Assembly: GCA_024401455.1 (NCBI GenBank)
Contig: JAKSLA010000017.1
Span: forward strand, 1 to 57,407
Direction: 5' to 3'
Length of the DNA stretch: 57,407 bases
Origin: Paludibacteraceae bacterium
Lineage (GTDB): Bacteria; Bacteroidota; Bacteroidia; Bacteroidales; Paludibacteraceae
Below the pieces are notes generated by a model, which worked only from the letters and a program-made list of their open reading frames with translations, did not search any database and was not told the origin of the DNA. Shown here piece after piece: positions 41,874 to 49,800 of this stretch. The number at the start of each line of letters is the position of its first letter. Positions within the stretch are counted from its first letter, which is position 1. The position numbers were made by a program, and so were the translations under genes.

Positions 41874-43319
41874 TTATTCGGCAATGAGAACGTCCAACAA
41901 GAGTTGCCAGAACTTCTCTACGGTTGAAATTTCTATCTTTTCCCCAGGCGCATGGTTGCCAATGATGGTCGGTCCGACGGAAATCATGTCCATGTCAGGG
42001 TATTTCTCCAAGATGAGTCCACATTCCAATCCTGCGTGAATGGCTTCGAACCGTGGGGCATCGTTGAATAGTTTTCTGTATGATTGGTCCACCAAATCCT
42101 TTACTTTTGAATTCATGTTGGGCTTCCAACCTGGGTAGCCGTCGCCGTGTTTTACGGTCGCACCGGCAAGGGCGAAAACGCTTCCTACTTGATTCTTGAT
42201 GTCATGTTTCTTGCTCTCCACCGAACTTCTTTGGCTGGTGCCGACTATGATTGTATTGTTTTCTGCCATTTTGATGGAAGCCAAATTGGTTGAAGTTTCC
42301 ACCAAGCCGGGGATGTCCCTGCTCATGCCAATGACGCCGTGAGGACAGGCGTAGAGGGCGTTAAGAAGTTGGTTGGTTGTTGCCTTGTCTATTATGTTTG
42401 CTGATTTTTCGCACGATTGCAACTCCATTTGGAATTCCGTCTCGCCAGGAAGTTCTTGCTCTATCTCGCTGATGAAGAGGTTGAGCATTACGCGCACCTG
42501 CTCTTTCATTGGAAATTCAACGGCAGCGATGGCTGATGCCTCACGCGGGATGGCGTTGTGCAAGTTTCCTCCGTCAATTGATTGCAAATAGAGCGGTGTC
42601 TTTTGGTTGATAGTCCAAAGAAATCTGTTGAGTATTTTGATGGAGTTTCCTCTCTCTTTCTCGATGTCTTCGCCAGAGTGGCCGCCAAGAAGCCCTTTCA
42701 CCTTAACTTCAAAGAAAAATAGATTCTCCTTTGCTGGCTCTGGTTGGTATTGGAACGTGGCAATCGTACCCACGCCTCCGGCACAGCCGATGCAATAAAC
42801 TCCGTCTTCCTCTGAGTCGAGGTTGATGAGCCTACGGGCTTTGATTACACCAGGTTTTAGACTGAGGGCACCTGTTAATCCAGTCTCCTCTTCAACGGTG
42901 AATAGACATTCGATAGGACCATGCTTGATGTTGTCGTCTGTGAGTATGGCCAACTGAGCGGCCACTCCGATTCCGTCGTCTGCGCCTAAAGTGGTGTCGC
43001 AGGCTTTTAACCAGCCTCCTTCTACTATGGCATGAATGGGGTCTTTGCTGAAATCGTGTGCCGTTCCGTTGTTCTTTTCACAAACCATATCCATGTGAGA
43101 TTGAAGCACAACGGGAGTCAAATGCTCCAGTCCGGGAGTAGCCTCCTTGCGAATAAGAACGTTGCCCGCCTCGTCTGTCAATGTCTCTAATCCATGCTCC
43201 TTACCGAAGTTGACGATGTAGGCGATGATTTGTTCCTCCTTGCCTGATGGGTGAGGAATTTTGCATATCTCATCGAAATAGTGCCAAACTATTTTTGGCT
43301 CAAGTTCTGTCATTTCCAT
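41874..43319 (-). CDS. pepD: Aminoacyl-histidine dipeptidase (M20 family, PepD type)
   Basis: 481 residues, the PepD length. M20 dinuclear-zinc motifs: SHMDMVCEKN (His75, Asp77), DTTLGADDGIGVA (bridging Asp), FTVEEETGLTGA (base Glu and zinc Glu), NLDSEEDG, and a C-terminal HAPGEKIEIS with the final His. A dimerisation/lid insertion lies between, with the conserved GGHSGEDIEKERGNS. It hydrolyses carnosine-like Xaa-His and other dipeptides in the cytosol. ATG at 43319 or 43313 are both possible; no clear promoter was found. Confidence 0.92.
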   Translation of the reverse strand: MEMTELEPKIVWHYFDEICKIPHPSGKEEQIIAYIVNFGKEHGLETLTDEAGNVLIRKEATPGLEHLTPVVLQSHMDMVCEKNNGTAHDFSKDPIHAIVEGGWLKACDTTLGADDGIGVAAQLAILTDDNIKHGPIECLFTVEEETGLTGALSLKPGVIKARRLINLDSEEDGVYCIGCAGGVGTIATFQYQPEPAKENLFFFEVKVKGLLGGHSGEDIEKERGNSIKILNRFLWTINQKTPLYLQSIDGGNLHNAIPREASAIAAVEFPMKEQVRVMLNLFISEIEQELPGETEFQMELQSCEKSANIIDKATTNQLLNALYACPHGVIGMSRDIPGLVETSTNLASIKMAENNTIIVGTSQRSSVESKKHDIKNQVGSVFALAGATVKHGDGYPGWKPNMNSKVKDLVDQSYRKLFNDAPRFEAIHAGLECGLILEKYPDMDMISVGPTIIGNHAPGEKIEISTVEKFWQLLLDVLIAE

Positions 43320-43512
43320 TATGATTCTCTTTAAACTAAATATTTTGCAAGTTACTTAAAAAAGCCGAAAAATGGATTTCGAGGAATGTTTTTGTGGCTA
43401 TAAATCTTTCATATTGTGTGATTGCTACTTAAATAAAGTTAAAAGGGTGCTTGTATTTATGAATTATTCGGAAAAATAAGAGTTTGCTCATTTTTTTAAC
43501 ATGCTTCGTATA

Positions 43513-43520
43513 TATATTTG
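43513..43520 (+). promoter_or_regulatory. Promoter -7 box of the small membrane protein/OmpH-like pair
   Basis: TATATTTG matches TAnnTTTG, 25 bases before the ATG at 43546, with a T-run (TTTTTTT near 43490) in about the -33 position. Confidence 0.6.
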
Positions 43521-43545
43521 CATTCGGAAATAAAGAAAGTAAGTT

Positions 43546-43755
43546 ATGTTGACTATTTTTTTATTGACTTTGGCTCTGGTCGGTGTGGGAATGTTATTCC
43601 TATGTGTTCGAATCTTGTTCGTCAAGGGAGGCAGGTTTTCAAGCAAACATGTCGGTCAGAGTAGGGAGTTGCGCCAAAAGGGGGTCTATTGTGTTCAGAC
43701 GCAAGATCGGATGGAGCAGGCTCGTGCTTATCAAGATAGAGAGGCAAAGCTATAA
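43546..43755 (+). CDS. Small conserved-looking membrane protein
   Basis: 69 residues. One N-terminal helix (TIFLLTLALVGVGMLFLCVRIL) is followed by a basic segment with HVGQSRELRQKGVYCVQTQDRMEQ. The pattern Gly-x-x-x-x-His-x-Gly followed by Arg-x-x-Gly-x-x-Cys-x-x-x-x-Asp recurs, as far as I recall, in short Bacteroidetes proteins annotated as membrane or secreted. No function is known to me. It lies 38 bases before the OmpH-like gene and shares its promoter. Confidence 0.7.
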   Translation: MLTIFLLTLALVGVGMLFLCVRILFVKGGRFSSKHVGQSRELRQKGVYCVQTQDRMEQARAYQDREAKL

Positions 43756-43793
43756 TTGAAACAAAAGAAAATAATAATATAAAACGAGATTAA

Positions 43794-44450
43794 ATGAAAA
43801 ACATTAACACAATTCTTCTTGCTGTGTTGTGTGTAGCGGTAGGAATCCTATACGTGTTGCATTTCTCTTCGGACAAATGTAAAGTTTCTTCGGCTCCTGT
43901 ATCGACAGTGGTCGCATCGTCAGTTTCAATAGATAGTTTCCCTATCGCTTATGTGAATGTTGACACACTTTTGTTGACTTATCAATATGCTAAAGACTTG
44001 AATGAGTCGCTTTTGAAAAAACAAGAGAAGTCACGTAAGGAGTTTAATGACAAAGAGGCTCGTATGCGTACAGAGTATGCCGCATACCTTAAGATGGTTG
44101 AAGACTATCAAAAGAAACTTGCAACTGGTCAAATCTTGACACAAGAGACCAAGGAGAAGGAAGAGGCTGTTCTTTACAAGGAGCAAAGTCGTTTGGAGAA
44201 AAAGCAAAAGGAATTGAAGGATTTGGATCAGCGCTTGAATCAAGAATTGTTCTTGGAACAGCAGAAACTCAATTCTCAATTGCGTGACACCATCAATGCA
44301 TTCTTTGCTATCTACAATCAAGACAAGCGTTACAAGATGATTTTGTGTGATACGGGCAATGACAATATCTTCTTTGCTGAGGATTATCTCAACATTACCA
44401 AGGATGTGGTTGATGCTTTGAATAAGAAATATACACCAGTTCAAAAATAA
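43794..44450 (+). CDS. OmpH/Skp-like periplasmic chaperone
   Basis: 218 residues. An N-terminal anchor or signal (TILLAVLCVAVGILYVLHF) is followed by IAYVNVDTLLLTYQYAKDL, the usual OmpH start. A long charged coiled coil spans ~75-150 (KSRKEFNDKEARMRTEYAAY, EEAVLYKEQSRLEKKQKELK), and the C-terminal strand region is YKMILCDTGNDNIFFAEDYLNITKDVVDALNKKY. Skp-like trimers hold unfolded outer-membrane proteins in the periplasm. The residual N-terminal helix suggests it may stay anchored. Gene neighbour of the 69-residue membrane protein. Confidence 0.87.
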   Translation: MKNINTILLAVLCVAVGILYVLHFSSDKCKVSSAPVSTVVASSVSIDSFPIAYVNVDTLLLTYQYAKDLNESLLKKQEKSRKEFNDKEARMRTEYAAYLKMVEDYQKKLATGQILTQETKEKEEAVLYKEQSRLEKKQKELKDLDQRLNQELFLEQQKLNSQLRDTINAFFAIYNQDKRYKMILCDTGNDNIFFAEDYLNITKDVVDALNKKYTPVQK

Positions 44451-44715
44451 TTGGTTGTCGGATTTCTGCTCTGACCGAATGCGCATGGGATCTTCCGGAC
44501 CCAACTGCCGGTAATTTGCCTAGTAATACAGAGGCCAAGTACGATGCCGTAGGCACATGTTCGTTTGGCGAAAATGGCGTTTCTGTCTGCTATGACGAGA
44601 TGTATGAGCAAGGTACCGATGCCGAGGGTGGCGAGGTAGGATATACTATGGGATCGTATGTTTGGACTGGCGATGGCAGGAAGGAGGCCCCACAGGAATA
44701 AAGAAATAAAATAGT

Positions 44716-44770
44716 AAGGAGGAGGTATCAAACTAAATTTTCCGAATTTTGATACCCCCTTCTTTTTTTT
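44716..44770 (+). terminator. Terminator upstream of the NlpC/P60-like gene
   Basis: GGTATCAAA / TTTGATACC, extended by AAGGAGGA / CCCCTTCTT, followed by eight T. It ends 186 bases before the next start, 270 bases after the OmpH-like stop. Confidence 0.65.
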
Positions 44771-44895
44771 GTTGGTTGTTGTTTGCGGTCGTATTTTTTT
44801 ATTAATCTGTTCTATATTGCTACTTTGATTTCCTCCTTCTTGATTTTATTGAGGTCTATTAAGGTTTTCGTGTTGTTCAATTTCGTCTATTTGTG

Positions 44896-44903
44896 TATTT
44901 TTG
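44896..44903 (+). promoter_or_regulatory. Promoter -7 box of the NlpC/P60-like gene
   Basis: TATTTTTG matches TAnnTTTG, 52 bases before the ATG at 44956. Confidence 0.55.
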
Positions 44904-44955
44904 TTTCGTCAAATTAATATTGTTTTTTTACTAAAGACGAATTGTGTTTAGGCTT

Positions 44956-45921
44956 ATGAAAAGATTGTTTTTTTTCGGTTTGATGTCGTTGGCTATTTCT
45001 GCATCGGCACAAGTGTTGGACTCTAAGAAGATTTCCAATTCGAATGATAAAGTGAAGTCAATTGACCAGATGTTGACTTACGGACAAAAGGCTTTAGGTC
45101 CGGTTTCAAAGACAGGAGCAGAGATGAACTCTGACCTTTATCAACAGTTGGGTATAGAATTACCTACGACTTGGGAGGCACAGACTGGTATGGGAAAAAG
45201 TATCTCTAAGACATCAAAGGTAGAGGCAGGAGACCTTGTGTTTTTTGGCGACGGTAATAGCAAATGTATCGCGTTTGCCGGTGTTGCCTATAAGGTGAAC
45301 AAGGATGGCTTTGACTTTATGTATGTCAACAAGGATAATAACTATACGATGGGTAATACCAACGATACGAACTTCCGTAATTGTTTTGTGTCGGCTTCCC
45401 ACATTGTAAGTGACAAGGATTTGAACAATGCTTACAAGTCATGGGACAAGATGGTGTCTGATGCGGCAAAGGCAAAGAAGAACACAGAAAGTTCATTCAA
45501 GGATAGCAAAGAAGCAAAGGAAGATCTTGCTAAGGCAAAGGATGATTTGGAAAAGGCTAAGAAGGAATTGGCTACTTTGAAAGAACGTAAGGCAGACAAC
45601 GATAAGGATTTGGAGTCCAGCCGTTCGGAGTGGCAGCAGACAATGGATGCGGCTAACAAAGCAGCCAATATGGGTGATTCCAATAAGGCAACCAAGAATT
45701 TGGCGAAAGCACAGAAGCAAAATGAGAAGATCAATAAGAAGTTGAACAAGTACGAGGCTCAGAAAGAGAAATTGGTTAAGAAGATTGAGTCTGCAGAAAA
45801 GAATTTAAAGAAGGCTGAGTCGAATCTTGAAAAAGCCGAGAAAAAGGCAGCTAAGGCGGCAGACAAGTATGCACAAGCACAAAAAGACGAGGCTGCAGCA
45901 GCTGCAAAGATTGCAGACTAA
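44956..45921 (+). CDS. Degenerate NlpC/P60-like domain with a C-terminal coiled coil
   Basis: 321 residues from the ATG at 44956 (a GTG four codons earlier is in frame). A signal peptide (LFFFGLMSLAISASAQ) is followed by a domain with NlpC/P60 architecture: SDLYQQLGIELPTT, KVEAGDLVFFGDGNSKCIAF, AYKVNKDGFDFMYVN. The catalytic Cys position before the LYQQLGIELP helix is Gly, and no His follows the VEAGDLVFF strand, so the peptidase site appears dead. From ~155 to the end is a Lys/Ala/Glu-rich coiled coil (DDLEKAKKELATLKER, AQKQNEKINKKLNKY, KAESNLEKAEKKAAKAADKY). It may bind peptidoglycan or other proteins rather than cleave; that is inference. Confidence 0.75.
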   Translation: MKRLFFFGLMSLAISASAQVLDSKKISNSNDKVKSIDQMLTYGQKALGPVSKTGAEMNSDLYQQLGIELPTTWEAQTGMGKSISKTSKVEAGDLVFFGDGNSKCIAFAGVAYKVNKDGFDFMYVNKDNNYTMGNTNDTNFRNCFVSASHIVSDKDLNNAYKSWDKMVSDAAKAKKNTESSFKDSKEAKEDLAKAKDDLEKAKKELATLKERKADNDKDLESSRSEWQQTMDAANKAANMGDSNKATKNLAKAQKQNEKINKKLNKYEAQKEKLVKKIESAEKNLKKAESNLEKAEKKAAKAADKYAQAQKDEAAAAAKIAD

Positions 45922-45943
45922 ACAGTACCGTTTTATAGATAGA

Positions 45944-45972
45944 GAGGTTGCAGATGAGAGTCTGCAGCCTCT
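45944..45972 (+). terminator. Hairpin after the NlpC/P60-like gene
   Basis: AGAGGTTGCAGA / TCTGCAGCCTCT (one bulge) with a TGAGAG-type loop. The T-run after it is weak (TTGCTGTTT), so termination is likely but not certain. Confidence 0.55.
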
Positions 45973-46108
45973 TGCTGTTTATATGGGTATAACCTTTAAA
46001 TCCATCTCTTGCTCTGCCCATCCCCTCTTAATATACCGAATACCTTGATCAAACCTTGCGTCCACATCAACTTTAGGAATAGACCGTGCAGAAAAGAGGA
46101 ATCTCTGG

Positions 46109-46295
46109 TTGTGAACTTCACATTTTGTACATTTTTCATAAATTGTACATGGGTATAAAATGTTGGCTATTAAGTAGGTATGATTGTATTCGTAGGGTGG
46201 GGTGTATTCGTTCCCTTGATGAAGGGAACAGGCTTGTATGATCGAATGTTCATGTCCAATCTGTGAAAAAAACGTACAAATGATGAACTTCACAA
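46109..46295. repeat. 187-bp element with 30-bp terminal inverted repeats
   Basis: The left arm is 46109-46138, beginning TTGTGAACTTCACATTTTGT; the right arm, 46264-46295, reads on the minus strand as TTGTGAAGTTCATCATTTGT, then both run ACATTTTTCA / ACGTTTTTTTCA. Between them, near the middle, is a perfect hairpin GTTCCCTT-GATG-AAGGGAAC (46210-46229). The left arm also contains a 13-base palindrome TGTGAACTTCACA (46110-46122). Size and arms fit an invertible promoter segment or a miniature transposable element; no recombinase is encoded in the window. Confidence 0.7.
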
Positions 46296-46345
46296 TATGT
46301 CCGAAAACATTCCTTTTTTGTCCGAAGTAGCCCCTGGATTTGCCC

Positions 46346-46353
46346 TACATTTG
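46346..46353 (+). promoter_or_regulatory. Promoter -7 box of the small repeat-peptide gene
   Basis: TACATTTG matches TAnnTTTG, 51 bases beyond the right arm of the inverted-repeat element and 69 bases before the ATG at 46422. The -33 element is not clear. Confidence 0.55.
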
Positions 46354-46421
46354 TAATGTCATCGGGAAAGAACAATATACCGATGAAGTTGTATTATTAT
46401 TAACAATAAAAGTTGAAGGTT

Positions 46422-46661
46422 ATGAAAACATTGCATTTCTTTGGAGTGGCAGTTTTGATTTGTATGATTACTGCATTTTGTGGCATTCGTAAGGAGGTGG
46501 CTGCAAATCCTAATACGGTTTTTGATATTGAAATCATCAAGAAGAGAGGTACAGCCTTCGATATCGAAATACAAAAGAGTGCTGTAACCGCTTTTGATCT
46601 CGATATTCTTAAGGAATATACTGGCGGTGGAAAAAAAAATAGCATGACAAGCAAATCTTAA
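46422..46661 (+). CDS. Small exported protein with three 12-residue FDIEI repeats
   Basis: 79 residues from the ATG at 46422 (a TTG three codons earlier is open). A signal or anchor segment (LHFFGVAVLICMITAFCGI) is followed by three exact-period repeats: VFDIEIIKKRGT, AFDIEIQKSAVT, AFDLDILKEYTG, with Phe at 34, 46 and 58. The third is followed by GGGKKNSMTSKS. Cys20 is preceded by Ala-Phe, so it is a poor lipobox. The repeats alternate hydrophobic and acidic residues like a beta-strand or repeat ligand. It has its own promoter and sits upstream of the giant T9SS cargo gene. I do not recognise a family; it could be a short self-assembling or signalling peptide. Confidence 0.65.
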   Translation: MKTLHFFGVAVLICMITAFCGIRKEVAANPNTVFDIEIIKKRGTAFDIEIQKSAVTAFDLDILKEYTGGGKKNSMTSKS

Positions 46662-46676
46662 TGGTGATTTTTTTTG

Positions 46677-46684
46677 TAATTTTG
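46677..46684 (+). promoter_or_regulatory. Promoter -7 box of the 3163-residue protein gene
   Basis: TAATTTTG matches TAnnTTTG, 15 bases after the small-peptide stop. The leader to the ATG at 46857 would be about 165 bases and strongly structured. Confidence 0.55.
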
Positions 46685-46724
46685 CAACCGAAATTAATCA
46701 ACATAAGATTTTAGCAATTTCCAT

Positions 46725-46828
46725 CCCATCGGCTAAACGAACTCGGATAAGGGGCTATAGTATGTGAACAAAAACATTCGGACATATACCGTAGCCGACA
46801 ACTAAGCTCGCTATAGAAAAAACGATGG
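46725..46828 (+). promoter_or_regulatory. Structured mRNA leader with two competing folds
   Basis: Fold A pairs 46753-46766 with 46783-46796 (GGCTATAGTATGTG / CATATACCGTAGCC, one mismatch, two wobbles). Fold B pairs ATCGGCTA (46728-46735) with TAGCCGA (46793-46799), which uses the same TAGCC bases, so A and B exclude each other. An outer CCATCG/CGATGG pairing (46726-46731 with 46823-46828) and two self-complementary CTATAG copies (46755, 46811) add further options. No known riboswitch consensus was recognised and there is no T-run, so if it acts it probably controls translation or mRNA stability. Confidence 0.45.
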
Positions 46829-46856
46829 AATAGTACGATTTATAGTTTTTTGCTTT

Positions 46857-49800
46857 ATGAAATTAGTACAAAGGTTTGTCACTTGTCTGACATTTCTTCT
46901 GTTGCTCTTGCCTTCAGTGATAAAGGCAGAGAACTCGGTATTGGAAAATCAGTACAATTATTCAATCACTCCTAAAAGTATTGGTATTTACCATTTTAAG
47001 GTAGTCGTCTTCTCAAGGGCTTTCTACAACCATTGGCTCTCGGCAGAGGATGAAGAAAAATCTTCTCTTTTTTACAAGAAGAAAGGAGATGAAAAGACCT
47101 ATAAGATTGCCGAGTTTTCGGCGGAAAACTTTAGTGGGGTTGATTATGGCGAGACACGAGAAATTCCTTTCCAAGTCCACTCTGGCGTTTTCATCATCAA
47201 CGGAAAGAAATATGACGACTCCACTAAAATAGTTAAAGTGACGACTACGAAAGCATCAAAGGTGGATGGCCAAGAAACGCTTTTCTTGGAGGGTGAATGG
47301 ATACCGGAAGGAACCGACTTGCAAGAAAAGGACATGATAACCTTTGGCCTTGAAATCTATGATGATTGCCATGGAACCTTGCGTAAGCACAATTGGAACT
47401 GGGGCCCTTATCAATACAAATCCAATTGCGTCGCACCTATATTGACGGAGCCTTATATGGACATGGAGGCAGTTGCCAACAACAAGCAGGGTTCAATGAA
47501 AATAATGTGGTCATCCGTCAAAGAACTAAATAAGTACACTTTGGTCGTTTCAAAAAAGGATACAACCATAAAAACCGAAGTCACCTTGACCAAAGGCGGG
47601 GCTCAAAATGGAGAAATATCCATCGATCCTTCTAACGAACAACAGAAGGTCACGATATTGGGTGAAATGTATGCTGACGAAGACGATAAGGTTTTGGTGA
47701 CGATACCGTCCAATGAAGTTGTCGTAAAACCATACATGTCAATCTCCTCCTTTAATGTAGATAAGGTGTATGAAAAGGAAAGATATGGAAACAAGATGAA
47801 GTTCACATGGACCATCGACAATCCTTCTCGTACGGACTATATGTCGTCGGACGTATTCCAATTGCAAAGGGCTTATCTGCCAGACTTTTCCGATGCGGTC
47901 ACGCTGACGACCCAATCCGTGGTTACCCCTACCGATTACGATAGTGTTTTGGTGTCTCAAAATGATGGCGATCCCATATACAAATATACCAAGGCCATAT
48001 TCGAGTATGAAGATGACAATATAGAAAATACATACAACATTACCGAAGAATCCACTGAATTCCGAAATATTTTTGATACGACCCGTATCAAGGAAGTCAG
48101 TCGTGTCTATCCATACGTGACTATCCCTAAGAAGAAAGTCTATTACCGTTTGCAGCGCAACATAGCCTCTTCCATTTGGGAAGATAAAGTGTCTCATCGT
48201 TATCGTATAGATACGGCATTGGCGTTAAATTACCAGTTGCCTTTGATTACTGACATAGCGGTGGAAAAAGCATCCAATTGGGAGACATCACGTAAGGTGA
48301 ATGTCAAAATAAAACTCGATAACTATAAATACAAAGAGCTCCCTGCTTACCAAAGTTTGGCTCCTACCGACATGAGATTATACGATTTCAAGAACCTACG
48401 TTTATATACATGGGATGAGAGAGCCAACATTGTTCTTTGTAGAATAAATCACGAGTATGGCGACACCACGAAAACGATTATAGCAGGCACTGACGTAAAG
48501 CTTTGTGATGATAGCACCTACTATTATGTGTCAGCTACGGCAGAAACTCCGTTGGCATTTACGCACACCTCTTATTTCGCTTATGTGGACAATACGAACA
48601 GCTATTACTACATAAATCCGAAAGTAAATGAGAGTTCATCCGTCTCTGTCGCGGATAGTTTCTATTTTGAGGATTGTGCTACCATTGATAGGGACAATTT
48701 CACGGCAACCGATAATTTGAAAGGGGGCATCCAACTTAAATGGAGTGCCAACAGAGGCCCGATTTCATACTATACGCTTGAAAGAAGACCCTCGACGGGC
48801 AGAAATTGGAAAACTATCGAAATCGATTCCCTTCAAACAGAATATTTCGACCAAGATTTGGAAATCGGAAAGGAATACGAATATGCCCTAAAACTTGTCT
48901 ATGAGCATTTGGGCAAGAAATATGTGGACGAGGCGAATGTGACCGGACGAACCTATCCTTATTTCGACATCTCCGGTAGGGTGACAACCGCTTCGAACGC
49001 AGGGATAGCCAACTTGAAGGTCGTCGCCGTCGGCACATCATCGTCTGACACGCTTGTTGCCTACACCCAAACGGACGGTAGCTATGTCTTTGACAGCATC
49101 CCTCTCGCAAAATCAAAGGAATATACCGTTTCCGTTAAGGCACAGAATGGTACATACCACGCCAAGGGCGGAGAGAACTTCTATAAATGTTACCTCAACG
49201 AGGACAATCCTTACTACAGTGGGGTTGATTTCATCGCTGACAAATCGTTTGTCTTTTCGGGCCGCGTCCTCTATGAGAATTCGACAATCCCCGTGCGTGG
49301 CGCCAATTTCATGGTGAATGATAACTATCTATATTCCAACGGTAAGAAGGTGGCTACCGACAACAATGGTAACTTCGCGTTTGAATTGCCGAATGCCAAA
49401 ACAAAAATCCAGATTGTTAAGGAGGGACATACCTTCCAAAACGATGGATTCATTCACGAAAAAGGCCAACCCGACACTTGCGTCAACTTTATCCCTGAGA
49501 CCGATTACAAGAAGTTGGAGATTTACGACAAAACACGAGTGACGTTGGCCGGACGTATAGCCGGAGGTAGCGAGCAAGCCGCATTCCCACTTGGCTTCAA
49601 CCTTTCCGAAAACATATTGGGCGATTCCATTACAATCGTTTTAGAGTTGGAGGGTGACAATACGGCCCAGATTGTGTACAAGAAGGAGGATCCTAACGAT
49701 GTGGAGATAGACACCTTCTTCGTCCATCATACCAATAAGGCCCAAACTGATTCAGTGGGTGTTACTAACGTCAAATACCAACGAAAACGTATTCTCGTCT

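Larger units (their letters stand above)
44451..44955. other. 505-base gap without a convincing gene
   Basis: Frames open on both strands at 44516-44701 and 44441-44731 both need TTG starts and have no ribosome site. The minus-strand one begins inside the terminator at 44716-44770. The first 240 bases look richer in GC than the AT-rich bases 44770-44950. The terminator and the promoter at 44896-44903 are the only elements I can support. Confidence 0.5.
45922..46421. other. 500-base regulatory-looking gap with a 187-bp inverted-repeat element
   Basis: No credible gene: the minus frame 45979-46293 starts with GTG and has no family features. The interval contains the terminator hairpin at 45944, the inverted-repeat element at 46109-46295, the promoter at 46346-46353 and a leader hairpin (TCATCGG / CCGATGA, 46359-46386). 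Confidence 0.6.

Noticed and set aside
44516-44701. 61-residue frame on the plus strand
   Set aside because: TTG start, no ribosome site, no recognisable domain, overlaps the opposite frame.
44441-44731. Hydrophobic 96-residue frame on the minus strand
   Set aside because: It has a TTG start inside a terminator hairpin, overlaps the OmpH-like gene end, and shows no family motif. Kept only as a finding about the gap.
46139-46263. Firm call of an invertible promoter
   Set aside because: Arms are imperfect, no full TAnnTTTG box lies inside, and no recombinase is present in the window; reported only as a possibility.
45979-46293. 104-residue minus frame in the intergenic region
   Set aside because: GTG start lies in the right arm of the inverted-repeat element; composition is mixed and no family pattern is seen.
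46725-46828. Known riboswitch (cobalamin, preQ1, SAM, c-di-GMP)
   Set aside because: None of their consensus boxes is visible; only the alternative pairings support a regulatory role.
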